A DNA stretch of 64,000 nucleotides, from the NCBI RefSeq assembly GCF_001882345.1, contig NZ_MINL01000001.1, positions 2,441,705 through 2,505,704 on the forward strand, read 5' to 3'. Position numbers and translations under genes: made by a program. This document shows, piece after piece, positions 55,941 to 64,000 of this stretch. This DNA is from Halomonas sp. QHL1. GTDB lineage: Bacteria > Pseudomonadota > Gammaproteobacteria > Pseudomonadales > Halomonadaceae. Position 1 is the first letter of the stretch; every line of letters starts with the position of its first letter. A model generated the notes under the pieces. The model had not been told where the DNA came from. It ran no database searches and worked only from the letters and a program-made list of their open reading frames with translations.

Positions 55941-56542
55941 ATGAGCATGAACATCCTTGTCGCCGGTGCCACCGGCAAAACGGGCCTGCATCTGGTCCAG
56001 TGCCTGATAGATCAGGGCCATAAACCGACTGCGCTTGTTCGCGAAAGCTCTGACACCAGCGCGCTCCCCCAGGGCGTAGACCTGCGCTGTGGTGACCTGG
56101 CCGACCTGCAAGCCGGCGTGTGCGACGACATGGACGCGGTGATCTTTGCGGCAGGATCCGGTGGATCCACGGGCCCTGAAATGACCAAAAAGTGGATCGG
56201 GACGGCGCCAAACGCCTGATCGATCTGGCGCTTGAATCAGGCGTGAAACGCTTCGTGATGCTCAGCTCGATCGGGGCAGACAAGTCTAACCCCACCGGCG
56301 ACATAGCCCCTTACCTGAATGCCAAACATGAAGCGGACGAATACCTCAAGGCCTCTGGCATGACCTACTCGATCCTGCGCCCCGTGGCACTGACCAACGA
56401 CGGGTGTGGCAAGGAGGTGATCCTGGGTGAGGACGTCGACAAATCCGCAAAGGCCTCCCGCGCGGACGTGGCCTATGTGCTGGCGGAGGCCGCCACGACA
56501 GGCCGTTACGATGGTCTGGCGCAGAATATGCAGTCCCCCTGA
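55941..56542 (+). pseudogene. NmrA-like NAD(P)-binding protein, frameshifted
   Basis: The first frame begins MSMNILVAGATGKTGLHLVQ, an SDR_a5/NmrA Rossmann motif, and proceeds to GSTGPEMTKKW before ending early. Shifting by one base at the A-run near 56190 gives KVDRDGAKRLIDLALESGVK and RFVMLSSIGADKSNP, the normal continuation, ending at 56542. One base seems to be missing in the AAAAAGTGG sequence. This is either a frameshift mutation or a sequencing error. Confidence 0.85.
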
Positions 56543-56624
56543 CCGTCGTGCAGTCGGCGTAACACCCGGCCCGCAACCTTTAACTCGCAACATTCAATAA
56601 CTCATGTTTACAGGAGAAGAACCC

Positions 56625-57362
56625 ATGTCAGAAATCAATGGCAAGGTCGTCATCATTACCGGCGCCAGCAGTGGTCTCGGTAAAGCCACCGCCCACCGTC
56701 TGGCAAAGGGTGGCGCAAAGCTGGTACTTGCTGCCCGCCGCGAGGATCGCCTTGTTGAGTTGCGCGATGCTATTAAGAAGCAGGGCGGTGATGCCATCTA
56801 CCAGGTGACCGACGTCACTGACCGCGCTCAGGTCGAGTCGCTTGCTCAGGCGGCGAAGGATGCCTATGGGCGCATCGACGTGTTGGTCAACAACGCAGGT
56901 CTGATGCCGCTGTCGCCCCTGGATGAGTTAAAGGTCGACGAGTGGGACAAGATGATCGACGTCAACATCAGGGGTGTGCTCTATGGTATTGCCGCAGTGC
57001 TGCCAACCATGCGTGAACAGCATGTCGGCCACATCATCAATCTCTCGTCGGTCGCCGGGCATAAGGTGTTTCCCGCGTCCGCCGTCTACTCCGCAACCAA
57101 GTATGCTGTGAAGGCCATTTCAGAAGGCCTTCGCCAGGAAGGCGACGGAGAAATCCGATCCACCAATATCTCGCCGGGGGCCGTGGCGACCGAACTGACC
57201 AGTGCCATCAGCGACCCCGATACCGCCAAGGGTGTGGATGAGATGTACGAGATGGCCATTGACGCCGATGCGATTGCGCGGGCAATCACCTACGCCATCG
57301 AGCAGCCGGCGGATGTCGATGTCAACGAGATTATTATCCGGCCGACTAAGCAGCCACTCTAA
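56625..57362 (+). CDS. Short-chain dehydrogenase/reductase (classical SDR)
   Basis: The 245-residue product has the cofactor motif [11 protein letters not shown], the NNAG motif in [14 protein letters not shown], the catalytic Ser in [11 protein letters not shown] and YSATKYAVK with the catalytic Tyr and Lys. It resembles NADP-preferring oxidoreductases of unknown substrate. AGGAGAAG precedes the ATG at 56625. It follows the NmrA-like gene closely and may form a small redox operon with it and the aldehyde dehydrogenase. Confidence 0.88.
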   Translation: MSEINGKVVIITGASSGLGKATAHRLAKGGAKLVLAARREDRLVELRDAIKKQGGDAIYQVTDVTDRAQVESLAQAAKDAYGRIDVLVNNAGLMPLSPLDELKVDEWDKMIDVNIRGVLYGIAAVLPTMREQHVGHIINLSSVAGHKVFPASAVYSATKYAVKAISEGLRQEGDGEIRSTNISPGAVATELTSAISDPDTAKGVDEMYEMAIDADAIARAITYAIEQPADVDVNEIIIRPTKQPL

Positions 57363-57747
57363 TTAGCACCGGCCGGTTGGTGACGTCCAGCTCCCCTTTT
57401 TGGCCGTGGCATTCCAGTCGCACGTCATTCATTTTAGAACGCGGGAAGATTATGAACGACTGTCAACCGCCACGCGTCTGGCGGTGGGAAAGCGATCTTC
57501 GCTGCTGTCGAGGCCCACGATCTCGAAGTCCCCTCTTGAGCAAGAGTCCGGCATGACTGGTGAGGGTGCTACCACTGGCGCAGGATTGGATATTGGGAAT
57601 GGTACTCTATGGGTGAAGGGCTGGTTTCACTACATTACCTTTCAGGTCAGTGGGTTAGCTGTATTTTTGGGTACTAGGTTCACTGATTTGGGTCTGAGGC
57701 TAATAGGCCATACCAAAACCTGTGTAGGTTAGGTGGTGTCATTCTCG
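57363..57747. other. Intergenic stretch, no gene recognised
   Basis: No credible gene on either strand. It links the SDR gene to the second decayed integrase and may contain further eroded coding sequence. Confidence 0.4.
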
Positions 57748-58053
57748 TTAAAATTCTGTTTGCTCGGCCATTTCCAGCGCGTCATCGAATTCAATCCTGA
57801 GACGCCTAACCTTGCTTTCATGCTTCGTGTGACCAAGGAGCAGCCGTATAATGCGAAGATTTTTTGTACGACGGGAAATGAGCGTTACTTTGGTTCGTAG
57901 TAGCGTGTGCGTAACAATCGCGCACCTTACCGGCAAGTTGCAGCCTCACGCGAATTGCCCGAACGTCTCTGAGTCGAAGTAGCCTTTTTAACCCTTAGCT
58001 TACCTTTGTTCCAAGGCTCGTCGTGAGTGATGATGATGGTATCCATGAATGGC
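57748..58053 (-). pseudogene. Short tyrosine integrase, decayed copy 2 with internal deletion
   Basis: The start reads HDEPWNKGKL and a neighbouring frame gives LRLRDVRAIRVRLQLAGKVR. The middle of the gene is missing. The last part reads LISRRTKNLRIIRLLLGHTK and FDDALEMAEQTEF, the ending absent from copy 1 at 53651-54319. The tyrosine position reads RRLRIE rather than RYLGIE. It belongs to the same integrase group as copy 1 and lies in the same orientation. Confidence 0.8.
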
Positions 58054-59049
58054 CCTCCCCATGTGGAACAATTAGGATGGCTAAAAATGAAGAGTTTTCT
58101 CTGAAAACGATAGTATCAATGAGGGTTTGTAGAAGGGCTTGGGCGTATATTCGCAGGTTCTGAAAGACCGCTTTTGGCCGAAAGCTGAAGTGCCCAGCAT
58201 CTCACTCACCACCTGAGGTGCACAAAACTGTTAAGGTTAAATGCTATTCCGTGACTGCTTACCAAGGATTTGGCATGGCAAATTCCCAACCATCCATTGC
58301 GTCAATTCGTTTCTACGAAGATCACGCTCAAGGATTGTTTGTGCAATACCAGTCATTAAATTTTGAACGTGTCCATGGCGAATGGCTGCACCAACTACCA
58401 GAACAACCCGGCCTAGCACTCGACGTTGGTGCAGGCAGCGGTCGTGATGCTGAAGCACTTGCCAAGCGTGGCTGGCAAGTGATGGCAGTAGAGCCAGCGG
58501 ATAAACTAAGATCGTTAGGCCAAGCGCATACCAGTCCTCATGATGTAACCTGGATCGATGACGCACTTCCCGCGCTGGGCCGCGTGCGCCAATTGTCACA
58601 GCGCTTTCAACTAATTCTGGTATCAGCGGTTTGGATGCATTTACCCCCTATTGAACAGCAACGTGCCTTGCGGGTGCTTAGCTCACTGCTAGCGCCGGGC
58701 GGGCTTTTGGTGATTACCTGTCGTGAAGGTCCGAACGAAGATGAGCGAGAGTTTCAGTCGGTTAAGGTGGCCGAATTAGACAGCTGGGCACAAGACTTGG
58801 CATTAGTACCAGTACAAGCAAGCTTTAATGACGATCAACTTGGGCGTAAAGCTGTTGCCTGGCATTTACGTGTTTTTAAATTGCCTGATGATGGCACCGG
58901 TGCCCTGCCCACACTTCGCCATATTATCGTCAACGACAGTAAAGCATCTTCTTATAAACTTGGATTACTTCGCACGTTGACACGCTTAGCTGACAGCGCA
59001 CCAGGAATCGTGATCTCTCGCACAGAAGAGTGGGTTACAGTGCCACTAG

Positions 59050-60606
59050 CCTGGATTTCTCATAGTACCTCAGCCAGTACCGCACTCAGGCTGTAACACC
59101 GCTAAACACCTGCTGGCTCGACTTACATCGGCTATTTTTTAACCACTTTCCGTCTTTCAGACACACTTCCCCCTTTCCCCCATTGCGTCGGGCCGGGGGC
59201 GCCCGAGCAGTCAGTTAGGAACCAACCGCCTGACGAGATCGGATAGCGCCGTTTTATAGGGGTAGCTGTCACTCATGAGTACTCGGATTCGACGCGTATT
59301 GCGGATGATGACCGCGCCTACTTTGATGAGCTTGAGCCTCAGGTTGCTCGGACTCATGCGCGCGAAGGGCGTGTGCTTCAGGTAAGTCCGTAACCGCTCG
59401 AACAGCGTATAAGCGAAGCCCGACAAGATCAGCCGCCATTGATTGGCCCACCAGTGCGTGCTGGAGGTACGGTCAGCGAACAGGCTCAGTTGTTGATCCT
59501 TGATCCGGTTCTCCATGTCACCCCGGGCACAGTACTGCTCGTAGTAAAGCTTGAAGCCGTCATCGTAACGGGAACTGATTATAAACCGGGGATTAGAGCC
59601 CAACTCGCCTTCTTCTAGACGGGCCACCACCCAGCGTGGGTATTTCCAGGAGTGGGCTTGATACGGGAATCGGAACGTCTCCGCCACTTTTCCTCCTACC
59701 TGCCATTGGGTCTTGCGTACCAGCATCATGGGCACATCCACTTCCTTGAGCAGCCGGCTGTTCTTGGCGATTCCCACGATGTAGTCGAAGTGATGCCGAT
59801 CGCACCAGTTCAGCATCCGGGGACGACAAAAGTGGCTATCACCTCGTAACACGATGCGAGTATCGGGCCAGTATTGACGGATAAAGCGTACCAGTAATGC
59901 GAGGATCGCCCAGCTATGGCGGCTGTCGCTGCGGTCACTGGTACGCAGATAGCTCACCAGTAAGTGGCGCCCACAGAAGACATACAGCGGAAAGTAGCAG
60001 TGGTGATCGTAATAACGGTTAAAGAACTTGCCGGGTTGCTCGCCATGCACGGGGATGTCGGTGCCATCAAAGTCCAGCACGATCTCCTTTGGTGGTTCGT
60101 CATGCTGTTCAATGAAGTGATGCCACAGCAACTCATGGGCCTTCACTATTGCTTGCCAATCGGCGTTCTGCTCCACCCGGCACAGCGTCGACTTGCCTGC
60201 CAGCGTATCCTCTTCACCGAGCGCTGTCTGAAGGGCCTGATCATAGCGCAGGGCCTCATGGTCGTTGAAATCTTCATAGCCAGCGGCGACACCGAACACC
60301 CGCTGACGAACCAGAGTGTCGAGCTTATGACGAACCTGTTCCGGTGCGCGGGGATCATGAAGCACGGCGGCCAAGCGGCGTGTCAGGCGATGCTGTTTAT
60401 CGACTTCACGAAGCAGGAGTAATCCGGCGTCCGACGTAATGTGGCCCCCGGAGAAGTCGGCTTCAATTTGGCGGCGTGAGAGTGGCGAGAAGGTCAGCTT
60501 TTCAGGTACCATTTTGGAAGCGGCTGTTGGTGTTGGTTTTTGGTGTAAGGCCCTGAAACTTTAACACTTTCAGCCGCTTTCTTTTATACCCTGTGAGAAA
60601 TCCGGG
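59050..60606 (-). mobile_element. IS1380-family insertion sequence with 4-bp CTAG target duplication
   Basis: The 1557-bp element has imperfect inverted repeats: left CCTGGATTTCTCATAG, right (read inward) CCCGGATTTCTCACAG. CTAG is repeated on both sides (59046-59049 and 60607-60610). It carries one intact transposase gene on the minus strand. It interrupts the methyltransferase-HNH gene and may be recent, because both halves of that gene remain open. Confidence 0.92.
59211..60512 (-). CDS. IS1380-family transposase
   Basis: The 433-residue protein has the IS1380 beginning (FSGGHITSDAGLLLLREVDK) and the conserved catalytic region VLDFDGTDIPVHGEQPGKFF, then ADTR-like and PDTRIVLRGDSHFCRPRML, and a distal ENRIKDQQLSLFADRTSS with the last acidic residue. 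All parts are present and in frame, so it is probably active. It fills nearly the whole element. Confidence 0.93.
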   Translation of the reverse strand: MVPEKLTFSPLSRRQIEADFSGGHITSDAGLLLLREVDKQHRLTRRLAAVLHDPRAPEQVRHKLDTLVRQRVFGVAAGYEDFNDHEALRYDQALQTALGEEDTLAGKSTLCRVEQNADWQAIVKAHELLWHHFIEQHDEPPKEIVLDFDGTDIPVHGEQPGKFFNRYYDHHCYFPLYVFCGRHLLVSYLRTSDRSDSRHSWAILALLVRFIRQYWPDTRIVLRGDSHFCRPRMLNWCDRHHFDYIVGIAKNSRLLKEVDVPMMLVRKTQWQVGGKVAETFRFPYQAHSWKYPRWVVARLEEGELGSNPRFIISSRYDDGFKLYYEQYCARGDMENRIKDQQLSLFADRTSSTHWWANQWRLILSGFAYTLFERLRTYLKHTPFARMSPSNLRLKLIKVGAVIIRNTRRIRVLMSDSYPYKTALSDLVRRLVPN

Positions 60607-61560
60607 CTAGGGGCGGTAGGCCTTTTTTGGCTTAAGCTTTACCGCCCCTTGTTAATAGAACATCAATTACGACAAACCCACCGCAATAAAGGTTACGGGT
60701 TTGCTAAAGACGACTTTTACCGCCTTAAGCAGGTCTCACCCCACGATTTACGTATTGGATCATCTTTCTACGAACCTCACGCTGCTGCCACGGTCATGCG
60801 CGCGATTCGTGATGCTTGCCAGACGATTCTCAAGATGCCTACACACTTCACTACGTGGCCAGGTAGCCAGCGCCCTATATTTGATGGCGATAGCCACAGC
60901 CTTCGTATCCGTGAGGAAGCAATTCGCCTTGATAGCGAAACGCTGTCCACTTTTGGGACATGCAGCATTCCAACTCCACTATGGGATTCTATGAGTCGAT
61001 ATGCCTGTTGGCTAGAACCGGCGATAGTGCATGAATGGGTGCAGCTAATTCAGCGATATGAACCCTCCTACGATATCGGCAAACTACATCAAGCCTTACA
61101 GTGGCAGGAAAGCCGCCGTGATACACAACAGGTTCGCCAACTGGTGAGTCAGCGCCTGAAAGACCCCACGCCGCTCCCCTGTGTTTGGTCACAAAAAGAT
61201 TTACACCGTTGGTCTTATGCAGTGGATCATTGCTTTCCTTGGTCGCGTTGGAACAATAACGACCTGTGGAACCTCCTACCTGCGACCAAAAAAGCCAATC
61301 AAGCAAAGTCTGATCGCTTACCGTCCGCTGTGGTTATGCAGAATGCCAAGCAAGATATCTTGCACTGGTGGCACTTTTTAGACGATGACAAACTAGTTCG
61401 TCAGCAATTTCGTGACGAGGCGACCGTTGCGCTTCCTCTTGCCACCTCATCAGCTACTCTAGAGATGCTGTTTGATAGTGCTCTGCTGCAACGCCAACGA
61501 TTAAAGGCAAACCAGCAATTAGCGGAGTGGATGGGCATCGCCAAATAATGCTGTGCCCAG

Positions 61561-61660
61561 CATTGTGCCCTGAAATAGCCGACAGTCATTGAGAAAAAAT
61601 ATGCCTAAGCGTGAGAACTGAGCATGGCGGGCACAAGATGGGCACCATTTGGGCACAAGC
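61561..61660 (+). repeat. Diverged direct repeat B with GGGCAC cluster beside tRNA-Arg
   Basis: The segment is the partner of repeat A at 1560-1650. It ends in three GGGCAC units spaced 11 bases apart (61629-61656), with two GTGCCC units in inverse orientation just upstream (61554-61570). Helically phased direct and inverted repeats next to a tRNA 3' end resemble recombinase arm sites. No integrase gene is adjacent today, so the role is inferred. Confidence 0.5.
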
Positions 61661-61695
61661 AAAAAATAAGGGCCTACGCATTAACGTAAGCCCTT
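61661..61695 (-). terminator. Rho-independent terminator of tRNA-Arg
   Basis: On the minus strand, eight bases after the tRNA 3' end, AAGGGCTTACG pairs with CGTAGGCCCTT with one bulge and a short loop. It is followed by ATTTTTTG. This is a good intrinsic terminator for the tRNA transcript. Confidence 0.8.
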
Positions 61696-61702
61696 GAAAT
61701 TA

Positions 61703-61779
61703 TGGCGCGCCCGGCAGGATTTGAACCTGCGACCCTCGGCTTCGGAGGCCGATACTCTATCCAACTGAGCTACGGGCGC
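61703..61779 (-). tRNA. tRNA-Arg (anticodon CCG)
   Basis: The minus strand folds into a cloverleaf of 77 bases including an encoded CCA end. The acceptor stem is GCGCCCG / CGGGCGC with discriminator G, the D arm is AGCTCAGTTGGATAGAGT, the anticodon stem is TCGGC / GCCGA around the loop CTCCGAA, and the T arm contains GGTTCAAATCC. The anticodon CCG reads CGG arginine codons. The 3' end faces the accessory region, as expected for a genomic-island integration site. Confidence 0.95.
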
Positions 61780-61924
61780 TTGTGGGTGCGTATCGTAACC
61801 GTGCGGGGCGGCTGTGTCCAGCCGCGAAGCGGTTTTGCGGGCTTGTTCAATTGACCGTTTTCCCTTCTCTAGTGCATGCTTTGGAAGCACTTCTGCACAT
61901 TAGAAAAATCGGGAACACAATAAT

Positions 61925-62920
61925 ATGAAAACATTTGCACGTAGCACGCTGGCACTGGGTATCTCACTGGCGCTGGTAAGCACCGCGAACGCCGCTGACT
62001 TTGCTGATATGGACCCCGTTACCCTGCGCCTGGCCCACGTAGTCAACGAGCAGGATGGCTTCCACATTGCCGCCACCAAATTTGAAGAGCTGGTGGAAGA
62101 GCGCACCGAAGGCAAGGTGAATATCGAGATTTACCCCAACGCCTCACTAGGTGACGAGCGCACGCTGCTGGAAGGCATGCAGATCGGCACCGTCGATATG
62201 GGCGTGATCACCAATGGGCCGGTGGCCAACTTTGTGGAAGAGATGGCGGTCTTTGAACTGCCGTTCCTGTTCCCTTCCCCGGAAGCCGCTTACGAAGTGC
62301 TCGATGGCCCGATTGGCCAAGAGCTGCTCGATAAGCTTTCTGAAGTGAACCTGAAAGGCATGGCTTACGCCGAGCGCGGTTTCCGTAACCTGACCAACAG
62401 CGAACGGGCGATTAATACCCCGGAAGATTTGGATGGCCTGCGCATCCGCGTGATGGAAAACCCGGTTTACACCGATACCTTCCGCGAGCTGGGTGCCAAC
62501 GCGATTCCTATGGCGTGGACCGAAGCGCTTACCGCCATGCAGCAAGGCACCATCGACGGTCAGGAAAACCCAGTGAACGTGATCCACTCGTTCAACCTGG
62601 ATGAAACCCAGAACTACATGACCCTTTCGCGCCATACCTACGCCCCGGCGATTTTTGTGATGGGTATGCCTGTCTGGAACCAACTGCCGGAAAACGCCCA
62701 AGAGGTACTGCTAACGGCAGCACAGGAAGCAGCGGAGCATGAGCGCCAGGTGACCGCGGAGATGGAAAGCGAACAACTGCAGGCCCTGCGTGATGCAGGC
62801 ATGGAGATCAACGATAATCCAGATATGGAAGCCTTCCAAGCCGCCGTCGCGCCAGTCTATGAGAAGTACGGCGAACAGTTCGGTGATTACCTGCCGCGCA
62901 TCCAGGAGGCGCTCAAGTAA
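61925..62920 (+). CDS. TRAP transporter periplasmic binding protein (DctP), third system
   Basis: The 331-residue product has a signal peptide (STLALGISLALVSTANAA) and the DctP fold: YPNASLGDERTLLEGMQIGT, DGLRIRVMENPVY with the carboxylate-binding arginine, and LTAMQQGTIDGQENPVNVI. It resembles binding proteins for C4-dicarboxylates or sugar acids. It starts the third TRAP operon, just beyond the tRNA-Arg. The sequence is richer in G+C and more regular in codon use than the accessory region to the left. Confidence 0.93.
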   Translation: MKTFARSTLALGISLALVSTANAADFADMDPVTLRLAHVVNEQDGFHIAATKFEELVEERTEGKVNIEIYPNASLGDERTLLEGMQIGTVDMGVITNGPVANFVEEMAVFELPFLFPSPEAAYEVLDGPIGQELLDKLSEVNLKGMAYAERGFRNLTNSERAINTPEDLDGLRIRVMENPVYTDTFRELGANAIPMAWTEALTAMQQGTIDGQENPVNVIHSFNLDETQNYMTLSRHTYAPAIFVMGMPVWNQLPENAQEVLLTAAQEAAEHERQVTAEMESEQLQALRDAGMEINDNPDMEAFQAAVAPVYEKYGEQFGDYLPRIQEALK

Positions 62921-63445
62921 GTGACCACCACGACTCAACCGCTGTTAAAGCTGCTGCGTCGAATCGAGCGCGGGCTGGATGCCATCATCCAGCCCGTGGT
63001 CTTTGCGGGCATGGCGGCGCTGATTGGCGTGATTACCCTGCAGATAGTCTCGCGGGTGCTGTTCACTGCGGTAGGCTGGACCGAGGAGGTCGCCCGCTTT
63101 CTGCTGGTGTGGATCACTTTTTTGGCTGGCACGCTGGCTTTTCAGCGCGGGCGGCATATTGCCGTGACCTTTGTGGTGGATGCCCTGCCCGGCCGCCTGC
63201 GCCAAATCGCACGCATTGCTGCCCTGCTGATTGTGCTGGCGTTTATGATCACGCTTATCGTGATCGGCTACCGCTACATGCAGGTGCAGAGCTTTCAGAA
63301 ATCCGCTTCGCTGCGGCTGTCGATGACCTATGTCTACGCGGTGATGCCGATCTGCGCGGCTATTATGGCGTGGTATGCGCTGATCGATATCATTGAGCTG
63401 CTGATTAACGGCGAAACCATCCATACCCAGGAGGAGCCGCTATGA
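62921..63445 (+). CDS. TRAP transporter small permease (DctQ), third system
   Basis: The 174-residue product starts with a GTG directly after the dctP stop, with AGGAGG inside the end of dctP. It has about four membrane helices and the DctQ signature GWTEEVARFLLVWITFLAG. The stop overlaps the dctM start as ATGA. Confidence 0.9.
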   Translation: MTTTTQPLLKLLRRIERGLDAIIQPVVFAGMAALIGVITLQIVSRVLFTAVGWTEEVARFLLVWITFLAGTLAFQRGRHIAVTFVVDALPGRLRQIARIAALLIVLAFMITLIVIGYRYMQVQSFQKSASLRLSMTYVYAVMPICAAIMAWYALIDIIELLINGETIHTQEEPL

Positions 63446-64000
63446 CGCTGCTGCTGTTTGGGCTGTTCTTCCTGTTTATGCTGTTGGGCGTGCCGATTGC
63501 CTTTGCAATTGGCGCCAGCACGCTGTTTGCACTGCACCAATCCGGCGTGCCGCTGATGGTGGTGACCCAGCAGATGTTCCAGGGCATCAACTCCTTTGCC
63601 TTGGTCGCGATCCCGATGTTTATCCTGGCCGGGGATTTAATGGCCCAGGGCAAGGTGAGCGAAAAGCTGGTCAGCTTTGCCGATTCGTTAGTGGGCTTTA
63701 TGCGCGGCGGGCTGTCGGTGGTCTCGGTGATGGCGGGCATGTTCTTTGCGGCAATTTCCGGCTCTGGTGCGGCAACGACCGCAGCGGTGGGCTCAAGCCT
63801 GGTGCCGGAGCTTAAGCGCAAAGGGTATGACCCGGCATCGGCGGCCAGCTTGATCGCCGCCAGCGGCACCATCGGAGTGGTGATCCCGCCCTCGGTGCCG
63901 ATGATCATCTACGCGGTTATCGCCCAGCAATCCGTCTCCAAGCTTTTCCTGAACGGCTTTTTGCCGGGGCTGGCGATGGGGCTGGGGTTGATGTCCATTG
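63442..64000 (+). CDS. TRAP transporter large permease (DctM), third system, partial
   Basis: The 186 visible residues begin MTLLLFGLFFLFMLLGVP and include the DctM signatures MFFAAISGSGAATTAAVGS, LKRKGYDPASAASLIAASG and VVIPPSVPMIIYAVIA. GGAGGAG lies upstream of the ATG. The gene continues beyond the window. Confidence 0.92.
   Translation, partial: MTLLLFGLFFLFMLLGVPIAFAIGASTLFALHQSGVPLMVVTQQMFQGINSFALVAIPMFILAGDLMAQGKVSEKLVSFADSLVGFMRGGLSVVSVMAGMFFAAISGSGAATTAAVGSSLVPELKRKGYDPASAASLIAASGTIGVVIPPSVPMIIYAVIAQQSVSKLFLNGFLPGLAMGLGLMSI

Larger units (their letters stand above)
58275..61548 (+). pseudogene. SAM methyltransferase-HNH nuclease fusion gene interrupted by IS1380 element
   Basis: The left part (58275-59049) encodes a class I methyltransferase: LALDVGAGSGRDAEALAKRG (SAM motif I), MAVEPADKLR, ILVSAVWMHLPP and GGLLVITCREGPN. 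The right part (60611-61548) encodes a C-terminal HNH domain with VDHCFPWSRWNNNDLWNLLP and KKANQAKSDRLPS. Deleting the IS and one CTAG copy restores one frame through VTVPLGAVGLFWLKLYRPLL, 570 codons plus stop. The start at 58275 has AAGGA upstream. The methyltransferase is of the small-molecule or RNA type, with no NPPY motif. As it stands neither half is linked. Confidence 0.88.

Noticed and set aside
61629..61779. A second copy of the tRNA-Arg 3' end as a classical att site
   Set aside because: I searched by eye for the tRNA end elsewhere in the window and found none, so a perfect att duplication cannot be claimed.

Overview
The window looks like a chromosome segment of a halophilic gammaproteobacterium of the Halomonadaceae (Halomonas-like). 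This is inferred from the three TRAP dicarboxylate-type transporters, the aldonate catabolism genes, the MvaT-unlike H-NS protein with a TRGGNHK core, the DUF1654-umuDC SOS operon and the bacteriophytochrome genes. No rRNA is present and the only tRNA is tRNA-Arg(CCG) at the right end. The genus cannot be proven from the sequence alone.

Layout. 1-2.8 kb: tail of an AraC-type regulator, a gamma-butyrobetaine-type dioxygenase, a solo IS end and a hicAB toxin-antitoxin pair. 3-4.5 kb: a small orphan gene and a decayed IS3 element. 4.6-12.1 kb: an L-rhamnonate catabolic operon (rhmD, TRAP dctPQM, rhmA, aldA) with a divergent LysR regulator. 12.2-20.8 kb: a second sugar-acid operon, consisting of a TRAP transporter, a PdxA2-like dehydrogenase, an enolase-superfamily aldonate dehydratase, an AraD1/GguC-type dehydratase and 2-oxoglutarate semialdehyde dehydrogenase, under a divergent GntR regulator. 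Both pathways turn imported sugar acids into central metabolites: pyruvate plus lactate in the first, 2-oxoglutarate in the second.

21-33 kb is a mobile region: an H-NS gene, IS30 and IS3 debris, then a tightly packed operon (23.8-30.1 kb) that encodes a possible ParB-like protein and two very large tyrosine recombinases. The second recombinase gene is split by a run of 12 C. This operon converges on an integrase-excisionase module with a divergent Xre repressor and two perfect palindromic operators. This is the best candidate in the window for a poorly described system.

33-45.3 kb is a light and cyclic-di-GMP signalling block: heme oxygenase, a bacteriophytochrome-GGDEF protein, a PilZ plus degenerate HD-GYP protein, a membrane diguanylate cyclase whose first membrane segment is cut off by an IS3-family element (3-bp target duplication GGA), and a PAS-GGDEF-EAL protein. 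46-53.6 kb holds stress functions: a LexA-controlled DUF1654-umuD-umuC operon, an SRAP protein (yedK), a frameshifted endonuclease I, a tiny secreted His/Cys-tail protein and a persulfide dioxygenase-rhodanese protein.

53.6-61.8 kb is again accessory: two decayed copies of one integrase family bracket three dehydrogenase genes (one frameshifted), followed by a methyltransferase-HNH fusion gene interrupted by an IS1380 element with a 4-bp CTAG target duplication. Next to tRNA-Arg lies a repeat-rich segment that has a diverged direct repeat about 60 kb away at 1.56 kb. From 61.9 kb a third TRAP transporter begins and runs off the window.
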